From Streptomyces sp. NBC_01551 (lineage in GTDB: Bacteria > Actinomycetota > Actinomycetes > Streptomycetales > Streptomycetaceae), in assembly GCF_026339935.1 (NCBI RefSeq), contig NZ_JAPEPX010000001.1, forward strand, positions 5,111,501-5,175,500: a stretch of DNA of 64,000 nucleotides. The letters run 5' to 3'. A program made the translations under genes and the position numbers. Each line of letters starts with the position of its first letter. Position 1 is the first letter of the stretch. A model generated the notes under the pieces. That model was given only the letters and a program-made list of their open reading frames with translations. It searched no databases and was not told where the DNA came from. Of the stretch, positions 8,085 to 17,315 are shown one piece after another.

Positions 8085-9209
8085 GTGAACAGCAGGCAGC
8101 CCATCCCCGTCGTCGTCCTCACCGGATTCCTCGGATCCGGCAAGACCACCGTGCTCAACCACCTCCTGGCCAACCGGGGAGGCACCCGGATCGGGGTCGT
8201 CGTCAACGACTTCGGGTCCATCGAGATCGACGCGATGTCGGTGGCCGGCCAGGTCGGTGACTCGATGGTCTCGCTCGGCGGCGGCTGCCTGTGCTGCGCG
8301 GTCGACGGCAGCGAACTGGACGCGTACCTGGAGAAGCTCGCCGCTCCCGTCCACCGCATCGACGTGATCGTCATCGAGGCGAGCGGTCTGGCCGAGCCGC
8401 AGGAGATGATCCGGATGCTCATGGCCAGCGAGAACCCGGCGATCCGCTACGGCGGCATGGTGCAGATCGTGGACGCGGCGGAGTTCGACGCCACCCGCGC
8501 CCGGCACCCCGAGACGGACCGCCATCTCGCCGTCGCGGACCTGGTGGTGCTCAACAAGACCGACCGGGTGGACGCCGCCGAACGGGCCCGGATCGAGGGC
8601 GTGCTCGGCATGCTCCGCGGCCCCGGGACCCCGGTCGTCGGGGCCGACCACGGGCGGATCGACCCGGAGCTGCTCTTCGACCGCCGGCCCTGGACCGAGA
8701 CCCGCGGCCAGCTCTCCTTCGAGGACCTGCTCGCGGAGGCCGGCCACCACGCCGACGGCGACGGCGACGGCGACGCCGACGGTCCCGGTCCCGGCCACGA
8801 TCACTGCGGGCACGCCCACGCGGCGTACGAGAGCACCGAGTTCGTGTCCGAGCAGGCGATGAACCCGCGCCGGTTCATCGACTTCCTCGACCGCCGCCCC
8901 GCCGGGCTCTACCGGATCAAGGGCTTCGTCCACTTCGGTGTCCCGGGGCACGAGGAGCGCTACGAGGTCCATGCCGTCGGCCGCTTCCTCCGCTTCGCCC
9001 CCGGTCCCTGGGGGCGGGGCGAGCCGCGCCTGACCCGGCTCGTCCTGATCGGCTCCGGCACGGACGGCCCCGGCCTGCTCCGCGAATTGGAGGCATGCCG
9101 CGAACCGGACCCGCGCGGTGTGAGCCCGGAGAGCATGTGGGGCATCCTGCGCTACGTGGCCAGGCCCGCTCAGCCGCCCGCCGGCGACCCGGCGGAAGCC
9201 CAGGGCTAG
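8085..9209 (+). CDS. CobW/COG0523 G3E-family GTPase, putative metallochaperone
   Basis: The 374-residue product starts from GTG 8085. Walker A is GFLGSGKTT near residues 11-19, followed by the metal-binding GGCLCC motif of G3E GTPases, the guanine-specificity motif NKTD and a CobW C-terminal domain. Between the two domains is a low-complexity Asp/Gly/His linker containing GHDHCGHAHAAYE, typical of zinc- or cobalt-handling members. The role would be metal insertion or delivery; the metal is unknown. It follows the citrate synthase closely on the same strand. No Zur-like operator was recognised upstream, since the gene lacks its own long leader. Confidence 0.88.
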   Translation: MNSRQPIPVVVLTGFLGSGKTTVLNHLLANRGGTRIGVVVNDFGSIEIDAMSVAGQVGDSMVSLGGGCLCCAVDGSELDAYLEKLAAPVHRIDVIVIEASGLAEPQEMIRMLMASENPAIRYGGMVQIVDAAEFDATRARHPETDRHLAVADLVVLNKTDRVDAAERARIEGVLGMLRGPGTPVVGADHGRIDPELLFDRRPWTETRGQLSFEDLLAEAGHHADGDGDGDADGPGPGHDHCGHAHAAYESTEFVSEQAMNPRRFIDFLDRRPAGLYRIKGFVHFGVPGHEERYEVHAVGRFLRFAPGPWGRGEPRLTRLVLIGSGTDGPGLLRELEACREPDPRGVSPESMWGILRYVARPAQPPAGDPAEAQG

Positions 9210-9233
9210 GGCCTGGGGTCGCCCGCCGCGGCG

Positions 9234-11372
9234 TCAGGCGACCTCGACCCCGTACTCGCCCAGCAGGACCTCCAGGCCGCCGCGGTAGCCCTTGCCGCCG
9301 ATCACGAAGTCCCAGTCGCCGTTGGAGCGGCGCCGGAACGAGCCGAGGACCAGGGCGGTCTCGCCGGCCCGCCCGTCCGAGACGTCCAGCCGGCCGAGTT
9401 CCTCGCCACCGGCGGACAGCAGCCGGATGTGCGCGTCGGTGAACCCGGCGAGGTCGGCGTGCGGGTCGACCTCCGGGTCGATCGCGGCCACGAGGACCAG
9501 GCGGTCGGCGGGCTCGGGCAGGGCGTCGAAGGAGACCTCCAGCGCCGCCCTGTCGGGCGCCGGGTGCGTGCGGGCCCGTACCGAACCGTCCGGCGTCCGC
9601 GGGTTGTTGTAGAAGACGAAGTGCTCCTCGCTCAGCACCCGGCCGCCCTCGCAGACGAGCGCGCACACGTCCAGCGCGACGGACCCCGACCAGGACATGC
9701 CGAGCACGTTGTGGTCCGCCGGGGGAGCGGGCTCGGGCGTCCGCCGGGCGGTCGCCGCCGGGGCCGCGTCCGGGGTCGCGCGCGGGGCGGGAGCCGGAGC
9801 CGCGCTCGGGGCCGTGGGCGCGCCGCCGAGCCGGCCGCGCAGCCCGTACTGGTGGAGCAGATCGACCAGGTCCGCCCCGGGAACCAACTCCAGCGGCTTG
9901 CCGTTGGCAAAGGTGTACGACCCGGGCCCGAAGGACGCGGTGGTGACGAGCACCCCCTTGTTCGCCCCCTTGTCCTGGACCGTGCCGTACAGATCACGCA
10001 CGGCCGTCGGCGGCACCGTGTTCCGGTAGCGCTTGACCTGTACGACGATCCGCCCGCCCCGGATCGGCGCCGGGTCCACCGCCTCCACGTCCACGCCGCC
10101 GTCGCCCGACCGCTGCGTGGTCACCGCCTCCATGCCCATCGCCCGGAACAGCTCGGCGACCAGGTTCTCGAAGGCGATCGGGTCCATCGCGAAGAGGTCC
10201 GGCTCGTCCTCGTCGCCCGCGTGCCCGCCGTGGCTGACGACGTCCCCGCCGACCTCGTCCGGCCGGCGTCCGGGGCGCACCGCCGTCAGCTGGTCGGGGC
10301 GCGCCGAGAGCTGCCCTCGCAGGCCCTCCACCAGGCACTCCACCGCGCTGACCTGCTCCAGCCGCAGTCCCTCGAAGGCGGACCGCTCCGCCGATACGGT
10401 GGCAAGGACGATGTGTGCCTCCCGGCCCGTCGCCGGATCGTGGTCGTCCACGAAGCCGTTGACGACCACCGAGTCAAGCGCGCCGAACTCGTCGGCGGCG
10501 TAGAGCTCGCGCACCACCAGGAGTACGCACTGCGCCAGCAGGTCCCGGTACAGCGCCCGTCGCTGCGTGACCGGGCGGACGGTCTCCTTGTCCTGGTCCG
10601 TACTCGGCAGGTACCGCACGGACTTGGCCTCGGGCACCACCCCGTAGGGGGGCAGCTCCCAGTCGAGCACCAACTGCCTCGGCGCCTGGTCGTAGGCGGC
10701 GGAAACCTGCCTCGGCAGCTCCTCGGGCCAGGCCGTGGAGGCGTACAGGGCGGCTGAGAAGTACTCCACCACAGCCTCCGCCTCGCCGGCGCGCAGCCTC
10801 CCGGCCAGCTCGCTCAGCCCGCGGTTGTGTGCGCGGATTCCCGCGAGCTGCTCAGTGGCCCACCGGTCGTACTGCTGCCGGTGCTCGGCGAGCTGCTGTT
10901 GACGCCGTGTCTCCGCGGCTTTCGCCTTTTGATGAGCCCGTGCGTGCTGGGCCTGTGCCTCGCGCTCCGCCTGAGCCCGCCGGTAGGAGCCCAGAGCCAT
11001 CCCGCTGCTCTGCTGCAGGAACTGCTCGATGTGGGGCATGGCCACGGGATGTGCCAAGGACCCAGGACGGAAGGGTTCGAGCTCTTCGTCCCGCACGAGC
11101 GAGGCCATTCGGAACGCCGCTGCCCCGCAGCCCGCGACCAAGAGGTTCTGGAGGGTCGCGACCTCGGCCTCTATGCTCTCCGTGCGGCGCCGAGCCTCGT
11201 CGTCGCGACGCTGCCGGTATGCGGCCTGCTGCTCGCGCTCTCCCCGGGCCACGTCCCGGTCCCAGGCCCGCCGGCGGCGCTCCGCCTCGCGCTGCTGGAT
11301 CAGCTGCGTCCGCTGCTGCCTGCGCTGAGCCTCGGCCCAGTCACCGATCATCCCGCTCGACTGACGGCTCAT
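9234..11372 (-). CDS. Coiled-coil / Mrr-like restriction endonuclease / TerD-domain fusion
   Basis: The 712-residue protein has three visible parts. Residues 1-210 are highly charged Arg/Glu/Gln helices, probably coiled coil. About 400-520 is an Mrr-type PD-(D/E)XK nuclease with GVDVEA (Asp428) and VVQVKRY (Gln445, Lys447), plus the family tail VLVTTASFGPGSYTF. About 565-712 is a TerD/TerE-like beta domain ending SNGDWDFVIGGKGYRGGLEV. A Pro/Ala linker separates the nuclease from the TerD module. Mrr proteins cleave modified DNA; TerD domains bind calcium and belong to stress and phage-resistance systems. Such fusions were predicted in surveys of Ter systems. It stands alone between convergent cobW and topoisomerase genes on different transcripts. 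Confidence 0.82.
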   Translation of the reverse strand: MSRQSSGMIGDWAEAQRRQQRTQLIQQREAERRRRAWDRDVARGEREQQAAYRQRRDDEARRRTESIEAEVATLQNLLVAGCGAAAFRMASLVRDEELEPFRPGSLAHPVAMPHIEQFLQQSSGMALGSYRRAQAEREAQAQHARAHQKAKAAETRRQQQLAEHRQQYDRWATEQLAGIRAHNRGLSELAGRLRAGEAEAVVEYFSAALYASTAWPEELPRQVSAAYDQAPRQLVLDWELPPYGVVPEAKSVRYLPSTDQDKETVRPVTQRRALYRDLLAQCVLLVVRELYAADEFGALDSVVVNGFVDDHDPATGREAHIVLATVSAERSAFEGLRLEQVSAVECLVEGLRGQLSARPDQLTAVRPGRRPDEVGGDVVSHGGHAGDEDEPDLFAMDPIAFENLVAELFRAMGMEAVTTQRSGDGGVDVEAVDPAPIRGGRIVVQVKRYRNTVPPTAVRDLYGTVQDKGANKGVLVTTASFGPGSYTFANGKPLELVPGADLVDLLHQYGLRGRLGGAPTAPSAAPAPAPRATPDAAPAATARRTPEPAPPADHNVLGMSWSGSVALDVCALVCEGGRVLSEEHFVFYNNPRTPDGSVRARTHPAPDRAALEVSFDALPEPADRLVLVAAIDPEVDPHADLAGFTDAHIRLLSAGGEELGRLDVSDGRAGETALVLGSFRRRSNGDWDFVIGGKGYRGGLEVLLGEYGVEVA

Positions 11373-11474
11373 CAGTTTTCCCCCGCCCCCACCACAAGCA
11401 CCAACGGGAAAACACTAGTCGGCATTCGGGTGGTACGTCCCCCTGGTCGCACCACCCGAACGCCCTCGTACGTC

Positions 11475-13931
11475 CTACAGCGCGGGCCCCGCCAGCGCCG
11501 CGACGACGGCGGGCAGCGCGGCCCCCGATCCGTCCCGCCGCGGGTCTACGGGCGGCAGCTCGGCCGGAGCGCCGTTCGCCGCGGCGGCCCGGACCGGGGC
11601 GTTGCCCGCCCAGGCCAGCACCAGGACGTCCTCACCCTTGAGGAACCGCTGGCAGCGCACGCCACCGGTGGCCCGCCCCTTGCGCGGGTACTGGTCGAAC
11701 GGGGTCAGCTTCCCGGACAGCACCGAGTCGTCGAGCGTCCCGTGCGAGCCCGCCACCGTGAACACCAGCGCGTCCCGGGCCGGGTCCACCGCCGAGAAGT
11801 GGATCACCTTGGCGTTGTCGGCGAGCTTGATGCCCGCCATGCCGCCCGCCGGGCGGCCCTGCGGGCGCACCTGGCTCGCGGGGTAGCGCAGCAGCTGCGT
11901 GTCGTCCGTGATGAAGACCAGGTCCTCCTCGCCGGTCCGCAGCTCGACCGCGCCGACGATCCGGTCGCCCTCCTTGAGGGTGATGACCTCCAGCTCGTCC
12001 TTGTTCGCCGGATAGTCCGGCACGACGCGCTTGACCACGCCCTGTTCGGTGCCCAGCGCCAGGCCCTGCGAGGACTCGTCCAGCGAGGTCAGGCAGATCA
12101 CCTTCTCGTCCGCCTCCAGCCCGGACAGGAACTCCGAGACGGGGGCGCCGCCGGCCAGGTTCGGCGCGGCGTGGGTGTCCGGCAGCTGCGGCAGGTCGAT
12201 GACCGGGAGCCGCAGCAGCCGCCCGTACGAGGTGACCACGCCGACGTCCGCCCGGGCCGTCGCCGCGACCTGCGAGGCGATCAAGTCGTGCTTCGCGCGG
12301 GCGCCGCCCTCCTCCTCCGGCAGCGGATCGCCGTTCGCGGTGCGCGCCAGCAGACCCGTCGACGACAGCAGCACCCGGCAGGGGGTGTCCGCGACCTCCA
12401 GCGGAACCGCCGCGACCGCCGTCCCCGCCGACTCCAGCAGGACCGTACGCCGCTCGGTGCCGAACTTCTTCGCGACCGCCGCCAGTTCCGCGGAGACCAG
12501 CTTGCGCAGCTCGCTGTCGGACTCCAGGATCCCGGTCAGCTCGTCGATCTCGCCGTTCAGCCGGTCGCGCTCGGACTCCAGCTCGATCCGGTCGAAGCGG
12601 GTGAGCCGGCGCAGCGGGGTGTCCAGGATGTACTGGGTCTGGATCTCGCTCAGCGAGAAGCGCTCGATCAGCCGCTCCTTGGCCTGCGCGGAGTTGTCGC
12701 TGTCCCGGATGAGGCGGATGACCTCGTCGATGTCCAGCAGGGCCACGAGCAGGCCCTCGACCAGGTGCAGCCGGTCACGGCGCTTGGTGCGGCGGAACTC
12801 GCTGCGGCGGCGCACGACCTCGAAGCGGTGGTCTAGGTAGACCTCCAGCAGCTCCTTGAGGCCGAGCGTCAGCGGCTGTCCGTCGACCAGCGCGACGTTG
12901 TTGATGCCGAAGGACTCCTCCATCGGCGTCAGCTTGTAGAGCTGCTCCAGCACGGCCTCCGGGTGGAAGCCGTTCTTGATCTCGATGACCAGACGCAGGC
13001 CGTGCGAGCGGTCGGTGAGGTCCTTGACGTCCGCGATGCCCTGGAGCTTCTTCGAGCCGACCAGGTCCTTGATCTTCGCGATGACCTTCTCGGGGCCGAC
13101 CGTGAAGGGCAGTTCGGTGACGACCAGGCCCTTGCGGCGCGCCGTCACCGTCTCGACCGCCACCGTCGCGCGGATCTTGAAGGTGCCGCGGCCGTTCTCG
13201 TAGGCGTCCTTGATCCCCGAGAGACCGACGATCCGGCCGCCCGTGGGCAGGTCCGGACCCGGCACGAAGCGCATCAGCGCCTCCAGGTCCGCCTGCGGGT
13301 ACCGGATCAGGTGCCGGGCGGCCGCGATGACCTCGCCCAGGTTGTGCGGGGGCATGTTGGTGGCCATGCCGACCGCGATGCCGGAGGCGCCGTTGACCAG
13401 CAGGTTCGGGTACGCGGCGGGCAGGGCCACCGGCTCCCGCTCCTGGCCGTCGTAGTTGGCGGTGAAATCGACCGTGTCCTCGTCGATCGACTCCGTCATC
13501 AGCGACGTGGCGTCGGCCATCTTGCACTCGGTGTAACGCATGGCGGCCGGCGGGTCGTCGTTGCCGAGGGAACCGAAGTTGCCGTGGCCGTCGACCAGCG
13601 GCAGCCGCATCGAGAACGGCTGGGCCATGCGCACGAGGGCGTCGTAGATCGACGCGTCACCGTGCGGGTGCAGCTTGCCCATCACCTCGCCGACGACGCG
13701 GGCGCACTTCACGTACCCGCGGTCGGGGCGCAGGCCCATCTCGTTCATCTGGTAGACGATGCGGCGGTGCACCGGCTTCATGCCGTCCCGGGCGTCGGGC
13801 AGGGCGCGGGAGTAGATCACCGAGTACGCGTACTCGAGGAAGGAGCCCTGCATTTCGTCGACGACGTCGATGTCGAGGATCTTCTCCTCGAAATCCTCCG
13901 GCGGCGGGGTCTTCGTGCTGCGGCGGGCCAT
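11475..13931 (-). CDS. parC: DNA topoisomerase IV subunit A
   Basis: The 818-residue type IIA topoisomerase A subunit starts at ATG 13931, preceded by AAGGAG; further in-frame upstream codons lack a site. The breakage-reunion domain shows the family start [20 protein letters not shown], the GKLHPHGD motif and the catalytic tyrosine in MRYTECKM (Tyr133). The coiled-coil gate lies around 400-470 and the C-terminal six-bladed DNA-wrapping domain follows. Chain length and absence of the canonical GyrA box favour ParC over GyrA. It decatenates chromosomes with ParE, which is not in this window. It is divergent from the M16 peptidase operon. Confidence 0.9.
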   Translation of the reverse strand: MARRSTKTPPPEDFEEKILDIDVVDEMQGSFLEYAYSVIYSRALPDARDGMKPVHRRIVYQMNEMGLRPDRGYVKCARVVGEVMGKLHPHGDASIYDALVRMAQPFSMRLPLVDGHGNFGSLGNDDPPAAMRYTECKMADATSLMTESIDEDTVDFTANYDGQEREPVALPAAYPNLLVNGASGIAVGMATNMPPHNLGEVIAAARHLIRYPQADLEALMRFVPGPDLPTGGRIVGLSGIKDAYENGRGTFKIRATVAVETVTARRKGLVVTELPFTVGPEKVIAKIKDLVGSKKLQGIADVKDLTDRSHGLRLVIEIKNGFHPEAVLEQLYKLTPMEESFGINNVALVDGQPLTLGLKELLEVYLDHRFEVVRRRSEFRRTKRRDRLHLVEGLLVALLDIDEVIRLIRDSDNSAQAKERLIERFSLSEIQTQYILDTPLRRLTRFDRIELESERDRLNGEIDELTGILESDSELRKLVSAELAAVAKKFGTERRTVLLESAGTAVAAVPLEVADTPCRVLLSSTGLLARTANGDPLPEEEGGARAKHDLIASQVAATARADVGVVTSYGRLLRLPVIDLPQLPDTHAAPNLAGGAPVSEFLSGLEADEKVICLTSLDESSQGLALGTEQGVVKRVVPDYPANKDELEVITLKEGDRIVGAVELRTGEEDLVFITDDTQLLRYPASQVRPQGRPAGGMAGIKLADNAKVIHFSAVDPARDALVFTVAGSHGTLDDSVLSGKLTPFDQYPRKGRATGGVRCQRFLKGEDVLVLAWAGNAPVRAAAANGAPAELPPVDPRRDGSGAALPAVVAALAGPAL

Positions 13932-14188
13932 CGCTGCGCGGCTCCTTAACCAAGAAAGATGGTGTGCTGGGGGTCTGGCTGGGTCTGGCTGGTGTTGTTG
14001 ACGGGGTCCGAGTCGGTTGACGCGGACCATTGTGTCCCGAGGCACCGACAACGCCGACTCCGACCCTGGGGGTCACCCCCGGACGGAGTCCCGGGGGGAA
14101 CTGAGCCGGGAACTTCTACGGGCGTCGGCGCGCTTGCATACAGTGGCAGGTCTGACACAAATCTCTGCATTGCGATCGAAGGGACCAC

Positions 14189-15559
14189 ATGCCCATGGGT
14201 CACACGGCCACAGCCCAGGCCGGCTCCGGCGGCCTGACAGCGACCGAGCACCGGCTGGCCAACGGCCTGCGCGTGGTGCTCTCCGAGGACCACCTGACCC
14301 CGGTTGCCGCGGTCTGCCTCTGGTACGACGTCGGCTCGCGCCACGAAGTCAAGGGGCGAACCGGCCTGGCTCACCTCTTCGAGCACCTGATGTTCCAGGG
14401 CTCGGCGAGCGTACCGGGCAACGGGCACTTCGAGCTCGTCCAGGGTGCCGGCGGTTCGCTGAACGGCACCACGAGCTTCGAGCGCACCAACTATTTCGAG
14501 ACCATGCCCGCCCACCAGCTGGAGCTCGCGCTCTGGCTGGAGGCGGACCGGATGGGCTCGCTCCTCGCCGCCCTCGACGACGAGTCGATGGAGAACCAGC
14601 GCGACGTCGTCAAGAACGAGCGCCGCCAGCGCTACGACAACGTGCCGTACGGCACGGCGTTCGAGAAGCTGACCGCCCTCGCGTACCCCGAGGGCCACCC
14701 GTACCACCACACCCCGATCGGCTCGATGGCCGACCTGGACGCGGCCTCGCTGGAAGACGCGCGCAATTTCTTCCGGACGTACTACGCGCCCAACAACGCG
14801 GTGCTGTCGGTCGTCGGCGACATCGACCCCGAGCAGACGCTGGCGTGGATCGAGAAGTACTTCGGCTCGATCCCCTCGCACGACGGCAAGCAGCCGCCCC
14901 GCGACGGCTCGCTGCCCGAGGTCATGGGGCAGCAGCTGCGCGAGGAGATCGTCGAGGAGGTCCCGGCGCGTGCGCTGATGGCCGCCTACCGGCTCCCGCA
15001 CGACGGCACCCGCGAGTGCGACGCCGCCGACGTGGCGCTGACCATCCTGGGCGGCGGGGAGTCCTCGCTGCTGCACAACCGGCTGGTACGCCGCGACCAG
15101 ACGGCCGTCGCCGCCGGCTTCGGCATGCTCCGCCTGGCCGGGGCGCCGTCGCTGGGCTGGCTGGACGTCAAGACCTCCAGCGGCGTCGAGATCCCCGCCA
15201 TCGAGGCGGCCGTCGACGAGGAGCTCGCGCGGTTCGCCGCCGAGGGCCCGACGGCCGAGGAGATGGAGCGCGCCCAGGCGCAGCTGGAGCGGGAGTGGCT
15301 CGACCGGCTCAGCACGGTCGCCGGCCGCGCCGACGAACTGTGCCGCTTCGCGGTGCTGTTCGGCGACCCGCAGCTGGCCCTGACCGCCGTCAAGCGGGTC
15401 CTCGACGTCACCGCCGAGGAGGTCCAGGCCGTGGCCGCGGCCCGACTGCGCCCGGACAACCGCGCGGTGCTGGTGTACGAGCCGCTCCCGGCCGCGGACG
15501 CCGCCGACGCGAACACCGACGAGACCGAGCACGCCGAGAACGAGGGGGCGGAGCAGTGA
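14189..15559 (+). CDS. M16 family zinc metallopeptidase, catalytic subunit
   Basis: The 456-residue product carries the inverted zinc motif HLFEH within GLAHLFEHLMFQGS and the distal ligand region of M16 (ENQRDVVKNERRQ). The N-terminal M16 domain and the inactive second domain are both present. GAAGGGA precedes ATG 14189; ATG 14195 is an alternative. It overlaps the next gene by four bases (GTGA at 15556-15559). The two products probably form the active/inactive heterodimer typical of bacterial M16B peptidases, which degrade small peptides. No signal peptide is seen, so the location is likely cytoplasmic. Confidence 0.9.
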   Translation: MPMGHTATAQAGSGGLTATEHRLANGLRVVLSEDHLTPVAAVCLWYDVGSRHEVKGRTGLAHLFEHLMFQGSASVPGNGHFELVQGAGGSLNGTTSFERTNYFETMPAHQLELALWLEADRMGSLLAALDDESMENQRDVVKNERRQRYDNVPYGTAFEKLTALAYPEGHPYHHTPIGSMADLDAASLEDARNFFRTYYAPNNAVLSVVGDIDPEQTLAWIEKYFGSIPSHDGKQPPRDGSLPEVMGQQLREEIVEEVPARALMAAYRLPHDGTRECDAADVALTILGGGESSLLHNRLVRRDQTAVAAGFGMLRLAGAPSLGWLDVKTSSGVEIPAIEAAVDEELARFAAEGPTAEEMERAQAQLEREWLDRLSTVAGRADELCRFAVLFGDPQLALTAVKRVLDVTAEEVQAVAAARLRPDNRAVLVYEPLPAADAADANTDETEHAENEGAEQ

Positions 15560-16947
15560 GCGACACCGCAGCCGTCACGATGACCTTCCACCCGCGCCCG
15601 GAGGCCGGCGAGGCCCGTCCCTGGGCCTTCCCGGCGCCCGAGCGCGGCGCGTTGCCCAACGGGCTGACGCTGCTGCGCTGCCACCGCCCCGGGCAGCAGG
15701 TCATCGCCGTCGAGATCAACCTCGCGGCCCCGCTGGACGCCGAGCCCGAGGGCCTGGACGGCGTGGCCACCATCATGGCCCGCGCCCTGTCCGAGGGCAC
15801 CGACAAGCACTCCGCCGAGGAGTTCGCGGCCGAGCTGGAGCGCTGCGGCGCCACCCTCGACGCGCACGCCGACCACCCGGGCATCCGGGTCTCGCTGGAG
15901 GTGCCGGCCTCCCGGTTGGCCAAGGCCCTCGGCCTGCTCGCCGAAGCGCTGCGCGCGCCGGCCTTCGCCGACAGCGAGGTGGACCGGCTGGTGCGCAACC
16001 GGCTCGACGAGATCCCGCACGAGCTGGCCAACCCGCAGCGCCGCGCCGCCAAGCAGCTCTCCAAGGAGCTGTTCCCGGCCGCCCTGCGGATCTCCCGCCC
16101 GCGCCAGGGCACGCAGGACACGGTCGCCCGCATCGACTCCGCGGCCGTACGCGCCTTCTACGAGGCCCACGTACGCCCCGCCACCGCCACGGCGGTGGTC
16201 GTCGGCGACCTGACCGGCATCGACCTCGACGCCGTCCTCGCGGACACCCTGGGCACCTGGACCGGCGACTTCGCCGAGCCGCTGCCGGTCCCGCCGGTCA
16301 CCGCCGACGACACCGGCCGCGTGGTCATCGTGGACCGGCCCGGCGCGGTCCAGACGCAGCTGCTGATCGGCCGCATCGGCGCCGACCGGCACGACCGCCT
16401 CTGGGCGGCCCAGGTGCTCGGGACGTACTGCCTCGGCGGCACCCTGACCTCCCGTCTGGACAAGGTGCTGCGCGAGGAGAAGGGGTACACGTACGGCGTG
16501 CGCGCCTTCGGCCAGGTGCTGCGCTCCACGGCCGACGGCAAGGGCGCCTCGATGCTCGCCATCAGCGGCTCGGTGGACACCCCCAACACCGGCCCGGCGC
16601 TGGAGGACCTCTGGAAGGTGCTCCGCACCCTCGCCGAGGGCGGTCTGACCGATGCCGAACGGGACGTGGCGGTGCAGAACTTGGTGGGCGTCGCCCCGCT
16701 GAAGTTCGAGACCGCGGCCTCCGTCGCGGGCACCCTCGCCGACCAGGTCGAGCAGGAGCTGCCGGACGACTACCAGGCGCGGCTGTACGCGCAGCTCGCC
16801 GAAACCGGCACGGTGGAGGCGACTTCGGCGGTCGTGAAGGCGTTCCCGGTGGACCGGCTGGTCACGGTCCTGGTGGGCGACGCCGCGGCGATCGAGGAAC
16901 CGGTGCGTGCCCTCGGGATCGGTGACGTCACGGTGGTCGGCAACTAG
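15556..16947 (+). CDS. M16 family peptidase-like protein, non-catalytic subunit
   Basis: The 463-residue M16 homolog begins with GTG 15556 overlapping the upstream stop codon, so translation is coupled. The equivalent of the zinc-binding helix reads ATIMARALSEGT and lacks HxxEH, so it cannot bind zinc in the usual manner. The R/Y-containing C-terminal motif (LREEKGYTYGVRAFG) that helps bind substrate in M16 partners is intact. It therefore looks like the substrate-binding half of a heterodimer with the preceding gene. A strong hairpin terminator follows at 16971. Confidence 0.9.
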   Translation: MSDTAAVTMTFHPRPEAGEARPWAFPAPERGALPNGLTLLRCHRPGQQVIAVEINLAAPLDAEPEGLDGVATIMARALSEGTDKHSAEEFAAELERCGATLDAHADHPGIRVSLEVPASRLAKALGLLAEALRAPAFADSEVDRLVRNRLDEIPHELANPQRRAAKQLSKELFPAALRISRPRQGTQDTVARIDSAAVRAFYEAHVRPATATAVVVGDLTGIDLDAVLADTLGTWTGDFAEPLPVPPVTADDTGRVVIVDRPGAVQTQLLIGRIGADRHDRLWAAQVLGTYCLGGTLTSRLDKVLREEKGYTYGVRAFGQVLRSTADGKGASMLAISGSVDTPNTGPALEDLWKVLRTLAEGGLTDAERDVAVQNLVGVAPLKFETAASVAGTLADQVEQELPDDYQARLYAQLAETGTVEATSAVVKAFPVDRLVTVLVGDAAAIEEPVRALGIGDVTVVGN

Positions 16948-16970
16948 GCGGATCCGGACACGTTTCCGAA

Positions 16971-17001
16971 GGGGCTCCGGCGGCTTGTCTGCCGGAGCCC
17001 C
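16971..17001 (+). terminator. Rho-independent-type terminator after M16 operon
   Basis: An 11-bp perfect stem (GGGGCTCCGGC / GCCGGAGCCCC) encloses a 9-base loop and is followed by a T-rich TTATGTCTGTTT tract. It sits 23 bases after the second M16 stop codon. Confidence 0.85.
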
Positions 17002-17139
17002 TTATGTCTGTTTAGCGGTGAGGTTGCGTGTATGCGGTGTGGCGTACGCAACAAAAGCGCGAGTCTGTTTGGCGATTGACTGATGATCCGCCTAGCGTCA
17101 GGCGTGCTGTTCGTCAGTTGTGCCCGCCGCAATCCGCGG

Positions 17140-17309
17140 CACCGGACAGCGATCGCCGAGTCCCCGTCAGGCGCGAGCCTGGGGAGCCGGGGACCCACAT
17201 GCGTCCCTGGGGTGAATCGGACCGCCTCGCAAGAGGGGGCCCGTAGGAGACCTTCCTGCTCCGAACCCGTCAGCTAACCCGGTAGGCGAGAGGGAAGGAA
17301 AGGATCAAC
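17140..17309 (+). ncRNA. ydaO/yuaA-type cyclic di-AMP riboswitch
   Basis: The leader of the M23 peptidase gene matches the actinobacterial ydaO class. In order it contains ATCGCCGAGTCCCC, GAGCCGGGGACCCA, a CTGGGGTGAATCGG core and a 3' GGTAGGCGAGAGGGAAGG segment just before the start codon. Members bind cyclic di-AMP and usually shut expression off. In Streptomyces they commonly precede cell-wall hydrolases, as here. The exact 5' edge is uncertain, and no separate terminator hairpin could be drawn with confidence between aptamer and start codon. Confidence 0.85.
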
Positions 17310-17315
17310 CCCTTC

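Noticed and set aside
8755..8800. Trinucleotide-like repeat of GACGGC
   Set aside because: It encodes the Asp/Gly linker of the COG0523 GTPase in frame, so it is explained by the protein.
17023..17052. GTTGCGT/ACGCAAC inverted repeat as a terminator or operator
   Set aside because: Seven-base arms with a 16-base gap are weak, and the neighbouring terminator and riboswitch already explain the region.
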